Assembly (NCBI GenBank): GCA_021776115.1
Contig: JAJFGN010000004.1
Span: forward strand, 124,001 to 188,000
DNA: 64,000 nucleotides
Reading direction: 5' to 3'
DNA from: Kiloniellaceae bacterium
GTDB lineage: Bacteria; Pseudomonadota; Alphaproteobacteria; Kiloniellales; J153
The translations under genes were made by a program, and so were the position numbers. This document shows positions 8,596-19,551 of this stretch, in pieces. The stretch's first letter is position 1. The number at the start of each line of letters is the position of its first letter. The notes beneath the pieces are model-generated. The model ran no database searches. It worked only from the letters and a program-made list of their open reading frames with translations, and was not told the DNA's origin.

Positions 8596-8608
8596 GGAGG
8601 GTAACAGG

Positions 8609-9811
8609 ATGCAACGTGCCTCAATAGCCGCATTGGCGCTAGCAGGATTGATATCGTTTGGTGGCGGGGCGAATGCACAACAACCCCTCGATCCGCAGCT
8701 TTTTTGCGGAAAGCGTTCGGTTGTTGTGTTCGGTAACGGCGTTCTCACGACACAAGACTCTGCTACGAAGTCATTGGATGTTGTGCGCAGAGCAATTCGG
8801 GTCTCGCTACCTCCTGAAGAATTCGATTTACTGAACTTCGAGAGCGACGCCGTCTATAATCCAACCAATGGCCCCCTGCTCGACCTCTTAGAGGCTTACC
8901 TTCAAGATATCGCCACGGACACACGCGAATACTGGCTGATATTGGCGCGGATAGTCCCGGCCCCGCTCGGGTTTGAAGACATAATTACCGACATCATCTC
9001 GGCCGCCGCGCTCGCGGCCAGCCCGATCCAGGAGAACCATGTCGAGTTCTATCGCTCGAGCATTAGGCAAGGCAAAAAGGTTATCCTCGTCGCCCATTCG
9101 CAGGGCAATTTTTTCGGCAATCTGTCTTACGACGCCCTGACGCCGGATGAGCGGCAAAGCTTCGGCATCGTCTCCGCCGCCAACCCGGATAGTTTCGTGG
9201 CCGGCGGCGGTCCACACACGACGCTCCATGAGGACTTCGTCATCGAGGCGATCGACGCCGCCAAGTTTTTGGCGTTGCAGCCGCGCCCACAGGCCTCCAA
9301 CTTCACCAATGGCGTCAACACCGACCCACTAGGCCATTCTTTCCTGGATGCCTACATGGAAGGGCCGGGCAGCCGCGCTAGGATTATCGGCCACGTATTA
9401 GGGACCTTGGACGGGCTGGTTCAGCCGGGCGAGGAAGAAGAGGACGGCGTGATTACGGTCTTCGCGGGCTTGGGCAGCGCTGTGCGGGCCATCTTTTTCG
9501 AGCCCCCGCTCTCGCCCGGCGGATCGCCCGTTGAAACGCCCGCGGGGTCCAGCGTTTCCGTCGCCTGCGAGGATCTGAGAGAAGGAAATTACGCCTATCA
9601 GATGATCTTGAACGGAATACCGGAGCCCCTGCCGCGCGTCGTGTACGTGATAGAGGCGGGCGATAAGGTCGCGAGTGGGATTTATCAGTTTGGCGAAGGC
9701 GATATCTTCCCACCGGACGCCCCCGACGGACCGGCGTTTGACGTCGAGGTGACCGGCAATCAGGAAGACGGGTTCCGGTTCGAGGTTCTCTCGGCCCCCA
9801 ACACACCCTAA
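8609..9811 (+). CDS. Secreted serine-hydrolase-like protein (alpha/beta-hydrolase fold, AHSQGN elbow)
   Basis: The 400-residue protein starts at ATG 8609 behind GAGGAGGG, with a signal peptide ending near GGANAQQ. The segment KKVILVAHSQGNFFGNLSY is a strand-nucleophile elbow-helix with candidate catalytic Ser164. The usual GxSxG reads AxSxG here, a variant found in some lipase-like families. A candidate acid (Asp in ANPDSF, about residue 194) and His (DPLGHSFLDAYM, about residue 243) follow in the expected order. The C-terminal 130 residues are acidic and unassigned. Substrate unknown; lipase, esterase or acylhydrolase activity is inference. It is the last gene after the five paralogs and probably shares a transcript with paralog 5. 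A frame extending back to 8501 overlaps paralog 5 and is rejected. Confidence 0.8.
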   Translation: MQRASIAALALAGLISFGGGANAQQPLDPQLFCGKRSVVVFGNGVLTTQDSATKSLDVVRRAIRVSLPPEEFDLLNFESDAVYNPTNGPLLDLLEAYLQDIATDTREYWLILARIVPAPLGFEDIITDIISAAALAASPIQENHVEFYRSSIRQGKKVILVAHSQGNFFGNLSYDALTPDERQSFGIVSAANPDSFVAGGGPHTTLHEDFVIEAIDAAKFLALQPRPQASNFTNGVNTDPLGHSFLDAYMEGPGSRARIIGHVLGTLDGLVQPGEEEEDGVITVFAGLGSAVRAIFFEPPLSPGGSPVETPAGSSVSVACEDLREGNYAYQMILNGIPEPLPRVVYVIEAGDKVASGIYQFGEGDIFPPDAPDGPAFDVEVTGNQEDGFRFEVLSAPNTP

Positions 9812-10028
9812 GAGGGTCTCCCCCAACTCCCACCGGCCTGCGATATCCCAGCCTTTGGGAGGGCGTGCGCGCGGACGCCATCCGCTTGTTCGCACCTGCA
9901 AAATTTGCTAGTTTTCGGTCAGGTATTTCGTCGAATCCGGGGGGCTTCACGCCACGCACCGGCGTTTCGGAGGCGGCTCGTGCGGCGGGCCGGATTTTCG
10001 CCGTTTTTCAGCCAGTTAGGACCATCCC

Positions 10029-12779
<2,751 letters not shown>

Positions 12780-12841
12780 CGGAAAGACGGGACCCGGCGT
12801 CGAAGCCGGGGCCCGGTCCGACAAGACAAGGAAGGACGGTC

Positions 12842-13393
12842 ATGTCCACGCCACGCATCGGGGTTTATCCCGGTACCTTCGATCCGATCACCATGGGCCA
12901 CATGGATATCATCGCGCGCGCCACGCGCATCCTCGACCGGTTGGTCGTCGCGGTCGCGGAAAACCCAAGCAAAGAACCCCTGTTCGGTGTTGCCGACCGG
13001 GTCGCGATGATCGACGCCGAATTGAGCGGCCTGCGGGCCGCCGGGCACGATGTCACGGTCTGCGCCTTCGACAATCTCTTGATCCATTTCACCCAGGATA
13101 TCGGCGCCAATATCATCGTGCGCGGCCTGCGTGCGGTCTCGGACTTCGAGTACGAGTTCCAGATGGCCTCGATGAATTCGCGCTTGGACCCGGACATCGA
13201 AACTCTGTTTCTGACCGCCTCCGAACGCCAGCAGTTCATTGCCGCCGGCCTGGTCAAGGAGATCGCGCGCCTGGGCGGCGACGTGACCGGCTTTGTCAGC
13301 GCCCCGGTCGCGGCCAGGCTGGCCGCGCGCTATGCCGGGAAGGCCGGGGCCAAGCGCGGAGCCAAAAGCCGCCCACGCCTGCGGAAGGTTTAG
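12842..13393 (+). CDS. coaD: Phosphopantetheine adenylyltransferase
   Basis: CoaD transfers AMP from ATP to 4'-phosphopantetheine to give dephospho-CoA, the penultimate step of CoA synthesis. The 183-residue protein has the nucleotidyltransferase signature GVYPGTFDPITMGHMDI, the IVRGLRAVSDFEYE segment, and the ATP-contact ERQQFI...LVKEIA region. The length is slightly above the usual 160-170 because of a basic alanine-rich tail (AGAKRGAKSRPR). The ATG at 12842 follows GGAAGGA. The gyrA-coaD order occurs in other alphaproteobacteria. Its 3' end is followed by two non-coding repeat elements. Confidence 0.96.
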   Translation: MSTPRIGVYPGTFDPITMGHMDIIARATRILDRLVVAVAENPSKEPLFGVADRVAMIDAELSGLRAAGHDVTVCAFDNLLIHFTQDIGANIIVRGLRAVSDFEYEFQMASMNSRLDPDIETLFLTASERQQFIAAGLVKEIARLGGDVTGFVSAPVAARLAARYAGKAGAKRGAKSRPRLRKV

Positions 13394-13416
13394 GTCGGTC
13401 ATATAACCATTATGGC

Positions 13417-13631
13417 GTCATCCCGGACTCGACTTTCCTCCAAGCCTTTGGCTTGGCAAGGAAAGTCAGTGATCCGGGATCTTCGGTGGAAGCCGAGCTC
13501 GGACCACCCAAAGATCCCGGATCGCAAGGCTCGCGTACCGGAAATCGATTGATTTCCGGGCTCGCCCCCGATCCAGTCGGGGGCAGGCTCTAACGTCCGG
13601 GATGACGATTTTCCGTTTGCGAGTTGGTGAC
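13417..13631. repeat. Dispersed intergenic stem-loop repeat, copy 2
   Basis: This copy begins GTCATCCCGGACTCG and reaches the matching GTCCGGGATGAC at 13606. It contains the GACTTTCCT/AGGAAAGTC hairpin and a second hairpin CCGGAAATC...GATTTCCGG. A further stretch, GATTTTCCGTTTG, and GGTGAC up to 13631 are shared with copy 3 at 16730, so copies 2 and 3 are the closest pair. It lies just after coaD. Confidence 0.85.
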
Positions 13632-13633
13632 TT

Positions 13634-13896
13634 ATACCAAGGAGCGCTGATAATGACCCATAGAGACGGCTTACCAAGGTTTTCGGCCAGGAGCGTGCGC
13701 CGTGGCGATGCGGGGCATCGCGAGGCGTGCGCGACGCCGTCCGAAAGCCTTGGTAAGCCGCCGTTCCGGTCGCCTGGGCGGTCCGTCGGAGGGCGTCGGA
13801 AAACCTTGACGATGCACCGCATCGCCTGCGGCTTCCCTCCTACCCGACGGATCGCCTAGGCGATCTCTAGGGGTCATTATCAACGCTCCTTGGTAT
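13634..13896. mobile_element. 263-bp MITE-like element with 33-bp terminal inverted repeats (element 1)
   Basis: The ends 13634-13666 and 13864-13896 are inverted repeats matching at 31 of 33 positions. A second, inner inverted pair (GGCTTACCAAGG with CCTTGGTAAGCC) lies in the left half around the motif at 13705-13720. There is no transposase frame. The size, long terminal inverted repeats and a motif shared with the element at 52763 suggest a non-autonomous mobile element, though a plain cruciform cannot be excluded. I could not identify a clear target-site duplication. Confidence 0.65.
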
Positions 13897-13996
13897 TAGT
13901 ATCCCAGAAGATCTTCCAGCCGTCTTCGGCTTGACCCCTGCGCGTCCCCCGGCCTATGGTCGCGCCGCCCGCGTTCGCAGAGCAGAATCCTGGTCA

Positions 13997-14072
13997 GGGC
14001 CCGTAGCTCAGGTGGTAGAGCAGCTGACTTTTAATCAGCGGGTCGCAGGTTCGAGTCCTGCCGGGCTCACCA
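13997..14072 (+). tRNA. tRNA-Lys (anticodon TTT)
   Basis: The 76-nt sequence folds as a cloverleaf: acceptor GGGCCCG with CGGGCTC, D-arm TAGCTCAGGTGGTAGAGC, anticodon stem GCTGA/TCAGC around loop CTTTTAA (anticodon TTT at positions 34-36), and T-arm GCAGGTTCGAGTCCTGC. The discriminator A is followed by an encoded CCA. It reads the AAA and AAG lysine codons. It sits alone between a repeat element and a convergent MFS gene. Confidence 0.97.
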
Positions 14073-14194
14073 AGGATATCAATGGGTTAGAGCAAAATCA
14101 GACGGTGCTCTAGCCCCTTTTCGATGAGATTTCGATGACTTTGGCGGCGCGCGTCGGTACCGAAACCTCGGGCTGGTTTGTTAGCGGGGATAAA

Positions 14195-15385
14195 TCACTG
14201 CTCTCGCCTTTGGCCTAGCGCGAGCAACCCCGCAAGGCCGACAGCAGCGATCGCGGCCCCGCCGATAAATGTCGCCGACGGCCCAACCCATTCCCACAGA
14301 ACGCCCGCGACCAGACTTGCCGCCAAAAGCGCAATTCCAGTAATTAGGTGAAAGACCCCAAACGCCGTGCCGCGTGACGGCACCGGCGCCGTCTCAGCGA
14401 CGAGCGTGGCAAGCAAGCCCTGTGTCATCCCCATATGGAGCCCCCACAGAGCCACGCCCGCCATCACGCTCCAAAGGTTCGTCGCAAGGGCCAGGACGAG
14501 ATCTGAAACAATGAGGACGCCAAAGCCGCTGGCGAGGATAACGCGCTTATCGGTCTTATCGGAGAGCGCTCCGAACGGATAGGCCGAAGCCGCATAGACG
14601 ACGCTCATAACAATGAAGACCATGGGAATTAGCGCGAGCGGCAGCCCCTTGTCCTCGGCTCTAAGAACGAGAAAGGCTTCGCTGAACCGTGCCAGCGTGA
14701 GGACGGTACCGACGGCGACAACGCCCCAGAACAGGCCGCCGAGCGCGCCGAATTCCTTCCCGCGAAGTGGAAAACGCGGCGCAGGCTCATCTCGATGTTG
14801 TGCCGGTTCGCGAACGCCTAGCACGAGGATCGCCATGGCAATTAGGCCGGGGATCGCCGCGAGCCAAAAGACGAGCCGGAAATCGTTAGCGAACAGCGCC
14901 ATCAACGCCATCGCCAACAGCGGGCCGGCAAAGGCGCCGACGGTGTCGAGAGATTGCCGGAGACCATAGGCGGCGCCCCGTAATTCGGCCGGCGCCAGAT
15001 CGCCGACCAGAGCATCGCGCGGCGCCCCCCGAATGCCCTTGCCGATCCGGTCGGAGAAACGCGCAAACAATACCCACGACGCTGTGGGGGCCACGGCGAA
15101 GAGCGGCTTCGAGAGCGTGCCGAGACCGTAACCGATAACGGTCAGCGTCTTACGCGCGCCGAGCCGGTCACTCAGCCAGCCCGAGAACAGTTTGGAGATC
15201 GAAGCCGTGGCCTCGCCGATGCCCTCGATGATGCCGACCGTTACCGTGCTGGCGCCAAGCACGGTGACCAGGAACACCGGCAGGAGGGCGTGGATCATCT
15301 CGGACGAGATATCCATGAACAAGCTGACAAAGCCCAGCGCCCAAATGCTGCGCGGTAGCTTTTGTCTGGCCGCCGCCGTCGTCAC
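14195..15385 (-). CDS. Major facilitator superfamily transporter
   Basis: The 396-residue protein has twelve predicted hydrophobic segments and the MFS loop 2-3 signature in the form GWLSDRLGARKT, then RFSDRIGKGIRGAPRDALVGD after segment 4, a pattern seen in MFS proteins of unassigned substrate. The sequence begins at GTG 15385 with a short polar N-terminus (MTTAAARQKLPRS) before segment 1. There is no regulator or enzyme next to it, so the substrate cannot be inferred; drug or small-metabolite efflux is possible. About 290 bp of non-coding sequence without recognisable sites separates it from the gene at 15676. Confidence 0.88.
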   Translation of the reverse strand: MTTAAARQKLPRSIWALGFVSLFMDISSEMIHALLPVFLVTVLGASTVTVGIIEGIGEATASISKLFSGWLSDRLGARKTLTVIGYGLGTLSKPLFAVAPTASWVLFARFSDRIGKGIRGAPRDALVGDLAPAELRGAAYGLRQSLDTVGAFAGPLLAMALMALFANDFRLVFWLAAIPGLIAMAILVLGVREPAQHRDEPAPRFPLRGKEFGALGGLFWGVVAVGTVLTLARFSEAFLVLRAEDKGLPLALIPMVFIVMSVVYAASAYPFGALSDKTDKRVILASGFGVLIVSDLVLALATNLWSVMAGVALWGLHMGMTQGLLATLVAETAPVPSRGTAFGVFHLITGIALLAASLVAGVLWEWVGPSATFIGGAAIAAVGLAGLLALGQRREQ

Positions 15386-15675
15386 TTCAACTTCGCCGTC
15401 GATTTATTTCCGATTACCGTACGCATCGGCCATCACGTCGGGGTGCAGGAAAACTGAGTAAAAGCTGGATGGTAAATAAGGGCAAATTGCAACGGATTAT
15501 AAGGGCAGCGGAACGTCTGAGTTTGGCACAACTCGGCTATTCCGGTCGAACGCCGGGCCGGCGTGAAGTGGACTTGGAAGTCCGAAAGCTGCTTCTTTAA
15601 TTCTGCTCCATCGCGTAGCGAGTCACGATTTGGAGGCGACTCGACGACAGGCCGGCCCCCAGGCGTGCGCACCCC

Positions 15676-16572
15676 TCACGCGGCAGCCTGCCTCCGCCGC
15701 ACACGCTCGCGGTGGACGATGTAGAGGCCGCTGGCGGCGATGATGAGGGCGCCGACGACGGTCCAACTGTCGGGCAGATCACCGAAGACCGCGAAGCCGA
15801 ACAAGGTCGCCCAGATCAGACTGGTGTAGCCGAAGGGCGTTACCGTCGCGGCCGGGGCGTTCTCGAACGACTTGATCAGGGTGAAATGCCCGATGCCGCC
15901 CAGGACGCCCAGCATGACCAGCCCGGCCCAATCGGCCAGCCCGGGTGTGACCCAGACCAGGGGCACGCCGAGGCTGGAGACCAGGGCGCCGACGGAGGCG
16001 CTATAGGCGAGCGTTGTCAGGGGGGCGTCGACCCCGGCCAGGCGCCGGGTCGTGATCTGATAGAGCGAATAGGAGCAGGCCGCGCCGAGGGCGAGCAGGG
16101 CGGCCGGGTCCATCGCCTCGCTGCCGGGGCGGATGATGACGATCGCGCCGATGAAGCCAACCACGACGCTGGCCCAGCGGTGCGGGCCGACCTTCTCGCC
16201 CAGGAGCGGCATCGACAGCGCGGTCACCAGCAAGGGCGAGACGAACATGATCGCGCTGGCGCTGGCCAGCGGCATGAAGCTGATGGCCGAGAAAAAGAAT
16301 CCGGTCGCGCCCAGCAGAAAGATCGAGCGCACGACCTGCAAGCCAAGCCGTTGTGTGCGCAGCATCCGCGGCAGGCGCGGCGCCAGCATGAAACCGAGAA
16401 TCAGGATGTGGAAGAAATACCGCGCCCAGACGATCTGCAGCACCGGGAAGCTCTGCGACATGTATTTGGCCACGGTGTCCAGGGCAACGAACAGGGCCAT
16501 GGTGGCGAGCATCCACAGGATGCCGCGCCCGGGCGAATGATTGGCGCTCGTGAGGCTGAGAGATCGGTCCAA
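15676..16572 (-). CDS. EamA/RhaT-type DMT-family permease
   Basis: The 298-residue inner-membrane protein has ten hydrophobic segments in two EamA repeats: one from ILWMLATMALFVALDTVAKY, the second from LLALGAACSYSLYQI. This is the drug/metabolite transporter layout. The start is taken as TTG at 16572 (MDRSLSLTSAN), giving normal family length; the start codon is the least certain part. A basic C-terminus (HRERVRRRQ) is typical of a cytoplasmic tail. It is transcribed toward the MFS gene but separated from it by 290 bp. Substrate unknown. Confidence 0.87.
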   Translation of the reverse strand: MDRSLSLTSANHSPGRGILWMLATMALFVALDTVAKYMSQSFPVLQIVWARYFFHILILGFMLAPRLPRMLRTQRLGLQVVRSIFLLGATGFFFSAISFMPLASASAIMFVSPLLVTALSMPLLGEKVGPHRWASVVVGFIGAIVIIRPGSEAMDPAALLALGAACSYSLYQITTRRLAGVDAPLTTLAYSASVGALVSSLGVPLVWVTPGLADWAGLVMLGVLGGIGHFTLIKSFENAPAATVTPFGYTSLIWATLFGFAVFGDLPDSWTVVGALIIAASGLYIVHRERVRRRQAAA

Positions 16573-16729
16573 CCGCTACTTTTCCGGGCCCAGAGGGGAA
16601 GATTTCAAACCGCGCCTGATCGCGTTCGATCGCGCCCAGTGCTCAATCTTCCCCATATAGGCCCAGATGACGATCCGGTCACGCGAAATGGGGCCGTCGT
16701 CGCGCCCCAGGTCTTATACCCATTACGGC

Positions 16730-16929
16730 GTCATCCCGGACTCGACTTTCCTCCAAGCCTTTGGCTTGGCCAGGAAAGTCAGTGATCCGGGATCCATCGC
16801 GCCGCGATCCAGGTGTCGGACAAGCGGAAACATGGATCCCGGATCGCAAGGCTCGCGTACCGGAAATCGGTTGATTTCCGGGCTCGCCTAACGTCCGGGA
16901 TGACGATTTTCCGTTTGTGAGTCGGTGAC
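16730..16929. repeat. Dispersed intergenic stem-loop repeat, copy 3
   Basis: This copy starts with the same GTCATCCCGGACTCG, repeats the GACTTTCCT/AGGAAAGTC hairpin and the CCGGAAATC/GATTTCCGG hairpin, and reaches GTCCGGGATGAC at 16904. It shares flanks of about 25 bp beyond the terminal motif with copy 2 (TATACC-like on the left, GATTTTCCGTTTG on the right). It lies upstream of the permease gene and downstream of the small gene at 16979. Confidence 0.85.
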
Positions 16930-16978
16930 CTAGGCACCCCCCCCGGTCCCTACCGGCGGGGCGTCGGGCGAGAATATC

Positions 16979-17278
16979 TTAGTCGCGGTAGTGCTGCTCT
17001 TCGTCTATCGGGACGTCGAACTTGAAGCGGTACGACCGGGTGTGCGGCTGCTTAGATGCCGAAGCCGCATCGCTGGCGCCGGCGCGCACGTTCTGCCGCG
17101 GCGATTGCGCGGCCGTGCGCTTGGTCTTTTCCTGCTGCGTCTCCGTCGCGAGGACCGTCCGGTAGCGGTAATCGGCGTAATCGCCCTCGGCGGCGGCGGG
17201 CTGAGCGAGCAACGCCGGCGCGGCGATGGCGGCCGCGGCGGCAATCAAGATATAGCCTTTGGTATTTTTGGCGGACAT
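16979..17278 (-). CDS. Small exported protein of unknown function
   Basis: The 99-residue protein has a signal peptide (KGYILIAAAAAIAAPALLA) with probable cleavage after QPAAA. The mature part, about 70 residues, is polar and basic with Tyr-rich DYADYRYRT and ends in an acidic EEQHYRD. There are no cysteines and no domain I recognise. The ATG at 17278 is preceded by AAGGAAGC. It stands alone between repeat copy 3 and a tiny membrane-protein frame. A periplasmic location is inferred from the signal peptide. Confidence 0.7.
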   Translation of the reverse strand: MSAKNTKGYILIAAAAAIAAPALLAQPAAAEGDYADYRYRTVLATETQQEKTKRTAAQSPRQNVRAGASDAASASKQPHTRSYRFKFDVPIDEEQHYRD

Positions 17279-17416
17279 GGTCTGCTTCCTTGCAAGCTTG
17301 AGTTACGGTGAGTTTACCGAACCTGGGGGCCTCGGACCGGCCTTGCGCCGGGCCTGCACCCCTTTAGGCTTGCCTGGATACTTAGGCGCGCTTGGTCTGC
17401 CGCAATGTGATCGCCA

Positions 17417-17581
17417 TCACAGAATGTTGAGAAGCCGAAGCGTGACCAAGGGCCAGGAGGCGCCGTAGGTCATCGCATCGGCAACGTCCAATTCCACCCC
17501 GGAGACCTGCCGGGCCAGGCCGAACCCAAAGGTCCCGGCCAGATAGATCACGATCACGCTGCCATATAGCCATCTTGGCAT
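17417..17581 (-). CDS. Tiny single-pass membrane protein (54 residues)
   Basis: A 54-codon frame opens with ATG at 17581 behind a strong GGAGGGCAATT ribosome-binding site. It begins MPRWLYGSVIVIYLAGTFGF, an amphipathic start and one membrane segment, continues GLARQVSGVELDVADAMTYG, and ends VTLRLLNIL. The codon pattern looks coding, and the overlapping longer frame on the same strand lacks protein-like character. It is co-directional with the small exported protein at 16979, 138 bp upstream of it. No homology is recognised. Confidence 0.6.
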   Translation of the reverse strand: MPRWLYGSVIVIYLAGTFGFGLARQVSGVELDVADAMTYGASWPLVTLRLLNIL

Positions 17582-17810
17582 AATTGCCCTCCATGGGCGG
17601 GTCGCCGGCGTCCTGCCACGCGGCGCTTCACCAACATCTTAGCACTCAACCCAGGCTGGCCAGGTGTGATGTCTGTGACCTTTTTGCATTTGCGTGAGGT
17701 GTCGAAAACACAGCATTTCCGCGGCTTCTAATAGTCTAAACGGTATATTAACGACGCTGGTCTTTTGATTGCCTCAAATGCTCTGGACTTTGCCCTAGGA
17801 CCCCGGATCG

Positions 17811-18395
17811 ATGACCGACGTCGCCGACCTCTGGAACCGGATCGAGGAGGCCAAGAAGCGCCTCGGCGCCGCGGACGAGGCTCAAACCAAACAGATTCAA
17901 GACATCAACGAACAGGTCAAGGAGGTCCGCGCCGGGCTAAGCCAAAGGTACCGCGAGCTCGAGCGGCACCGCGAGGAAGTCTCCAAGCTAAGGCGCGAGA
18001 ACGAGCAACTCCGGCGCATGCTCCATCGCCTGCTGCTGGCGATCGAGCAACGCTACAGCGGCCGTCTCATGGACCTGGTGAAGGACCTGGAAGGCGAGGT
18101 CTCGGCCCTGTTTCCCCTGGCCACAGCGCCAAAGCAGGGCCGCGCCCAATCACAGGAAACGCGGGTTATCGCCAAGACGCCGATGCCGCGAACCAAGCCG
18201 CTAAAGGACACTGCGGCGGTCTCGGCCGCGCCCGATAACGCCGGTACTCAGAAATATGCCGCCGCCGCCCCGAGCGAGAGCGATTCGCGCTGGTTGCAGG
18301 AAATCATGGAACGCGCCCGCGAACTCACGGGCGAAGACGGCGCCTCGCCCCCTGAGGATTCAAGTGCGGGGCGGCCGCAGGGCGCCGCCACCTGA
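17811..18395 (+). CDS. Coiled-coil protein of unknown function
   Basis: The 194-residue cytoplasmic protein has no signal peptide or membrane segment. Residues from about 5 to 85 form a long heptad-like helix rich in E, R, K, Q and L (EQVKEVRAGLSQRYRELERH, then KLRRENEQLRRMLHRLLLAI). This is followed by a disordered Ala/Pro/Thr linker and a short C-terminal helix (SRWLQEIMERARELTG). It resembles coiled-coil scaffold or adaptor proteins in form only. The ATG at 17811 starts the frame. It is convergent with the gene at 18426. Confidence 0.72.
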   Translation: MTDVADLWNRIEEAKKRLGAADEAQTKQIQDINEQVKEVRAGLSQRYRELERHREEVSKLRRENEQLRRMLHRLLLAIEQRYSGRLMDLVKDLEGEVSALFPLATAPKQGRAQSQETRVIAKTPMPRTKPLKDTAAVSAAPDNAGTQKYAAAAPSESDSRWLQEIMERARELTGEDGASPPEDSSAGRPQGAAT

Positions 18396-18425
18396 GCGGG
18401 ACCGCCTGGACAGAACCGCGTCCGT

Positions 18426-19043
18426 TTATGCGCTCCGCCTGAAGATCAGGGAGAAGTTGTTGGCCGGCATGGCGACGGTTTCTTCCAGGCTTAGCCCGGC
18501 AACGCCCGCGCAATCGGATACAGCCTCCAGATCCCGCACGCCCCAAGCCGCGTTCTGTTCCCGCAACCAGCCGTCGAACGCTTCGTTACTTGGTGCGGTA
18601 TGCCGGTTCTCGCGCCGGTAGGGCCCATAGAGGAAAAGCAGGCCGCCGGGGCGGAGCAGGGACCCGGCGCCATGCATCAGGCCCTCGCACGCGGCCCAGG
18701 GCGCGATATGGATCATGTTGGCGCACAGGATGGCGTCGAGCGGCCCAGGGATCGCGGCGTGCCAGCCCGGCAGGCGCGTGTCGAGCTCGATGGGCTTGCG
18801 CAGGTTCGTCACGTCGGACTGGGCGGCCCAAGAGGCAATGCTGTCCCTTGCCGCCGGATCCGGGTCGCTAGGCTGCCAATCGATCCCTGGAAAGGCCGCG
18901 GCGAAGGCCGCGATGTGCTGCCCGGTCCCGCTCGCGATCTCCAGGGCCTTGCCCTTGGCCGGCAGGACCTTTCGCAAGACTGCCAGGATGGGTTCCCGGT
19001 TGCGCTCGGCGGCGGGGGCGCTTCGGGCCGCGGCGTCCGTCAT
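18426..19043 (-). CDS. DUF938 family SAM-dependent methyltransferase-like protein
   Basis: The 205-residue protein starts SAPAAERNREPILAVL and has the glycine-rich SAM-binding motif ALEIASGTGQHIAAFA, then DWQPSDPD, and NMIHIAPWAACEGL, the typical DUF938 (METTL26-like) pattern. The C-terminal YGPYRRENRHTAPSNEAFD is also characteristic. The methyl acceptor is unknown for the family. Its ATG at 19043 overlaps the TGA of the cytochrome gene (ATGA), so translation is coupled to that gene. Confidence 0.88.
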   Translation of the reverse strand: MTDAAARSAPAAERNREPILAVLRKVLPAKGKALEIASGTGQHIAAFAAAFPGIDWQPSDPDPAARDSIASWAAQSDVTNLRKPIELDTRLPGWHAAIPGPLDAILCANMIHIAPWAACEGLMHGAGSLLRPGGLLFLYGPYRRENRHTAPSNEAFDGWLREQNAAWGVRDLEAVSDCAGVAGLSLEETVAMPANNFSLIFRRSA

Positions 19044-19474
19044 TTAGGGACCAGTGTTTCGACGAAAGCCATGACGTCCTCAATTTCCTGAAGGGTGATG
19101 TTGAAGGGTTCGACAACCGACGGCAGCTTGGTCCAGGGTGGGACGCCCGGTACGCGGACGAAAACCGGGTGCGGCCGGCGCTCGAAGAAGGTCTGGAACC
19201 TTTCGCGCCAATCGTCCCGGCGCGCCAAGAGCTGAAACGAGGGCGTGCTGTTAATGCCCCCATTGGGGTTGGCATCGCCGACAACATGACACCGGGTACA
19301 ATGCGTGACCGAAATCTCGCGCCCGGTCTTGACGTTGCCTTCGGCTCTTGCCGCCGTGGCAAGAAGGGCCCCGGCGCAAAAAACTGAAAAAGCGAGCTTG
19401 GGCGACAAGCTGGGCAAGTCGGTGTTCCTAAGTCTATGCGCACATGCGCAAGTTCTTGCGCGCAAGGTATGCAT
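19040..19474 (-). CDS. Exported cytochrome c-type protein
   Basis: A single heme-binding site, THCTRCHVVGD, is visible, with a probable methionine- or other-ligand region downstream less clear. A signal peptide (LAFSVFCAGALLATAARA) precedes the mature part EGNVKTGREI, so the protein should be periplasmic. The C-terminal PFNITLQEIEDVMAFVETL is typical of small class I cytochromes. Start choice is uncertain: ATG 19474 leaves a long basic N-terminus, while an in-frame TTG just before SPKLAFSVF would give a tidy signal peptide. It is coupled to the DUF938 gene by an ATGA overlap. Confidence 0.8.
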   Translation of the reverse strand: MHTLRARTCACAHRLRNTDLPSLSPKLAFSVFCAGALLATAARAEGNVKTGREISVTHCTRCHVVGDANPNGGINSTPSFQLLARRDDWRERFQTFFERRPHPVFVRVPGVPPWTKLPSVVEPFNITLQEIEDVMAFVETLVPK

Positions 19475-19551
19475 AACCGATATTTTATCATGCAGTTTCG
19501 CGCATTCGTATGCGGGTTTCAATCGGACCTCTATTTGGAAGGGATGCTTTA

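Noticed and set aside
13417-13896. The closely spaced repeats after coaD as a CRISPR array
   Set aside because: Repeats are palindromic, of unequal length and not regularly spaced; no cas genes in the window.
15433-15672. 79-codon frame between the two transporter genes
   Set aside because: No ribosome-binding site, no hydrophobic or domain pattern; treated as non-coding.
17382-17594. 70-codon minus-strand frame overlapping the tiny membrane-protein gene
   Set aside because: Arg/Asp-rich without hydrophobic pattern; the overlapping 54-codon frame has the better ribosome-binding site and a membrane segment.
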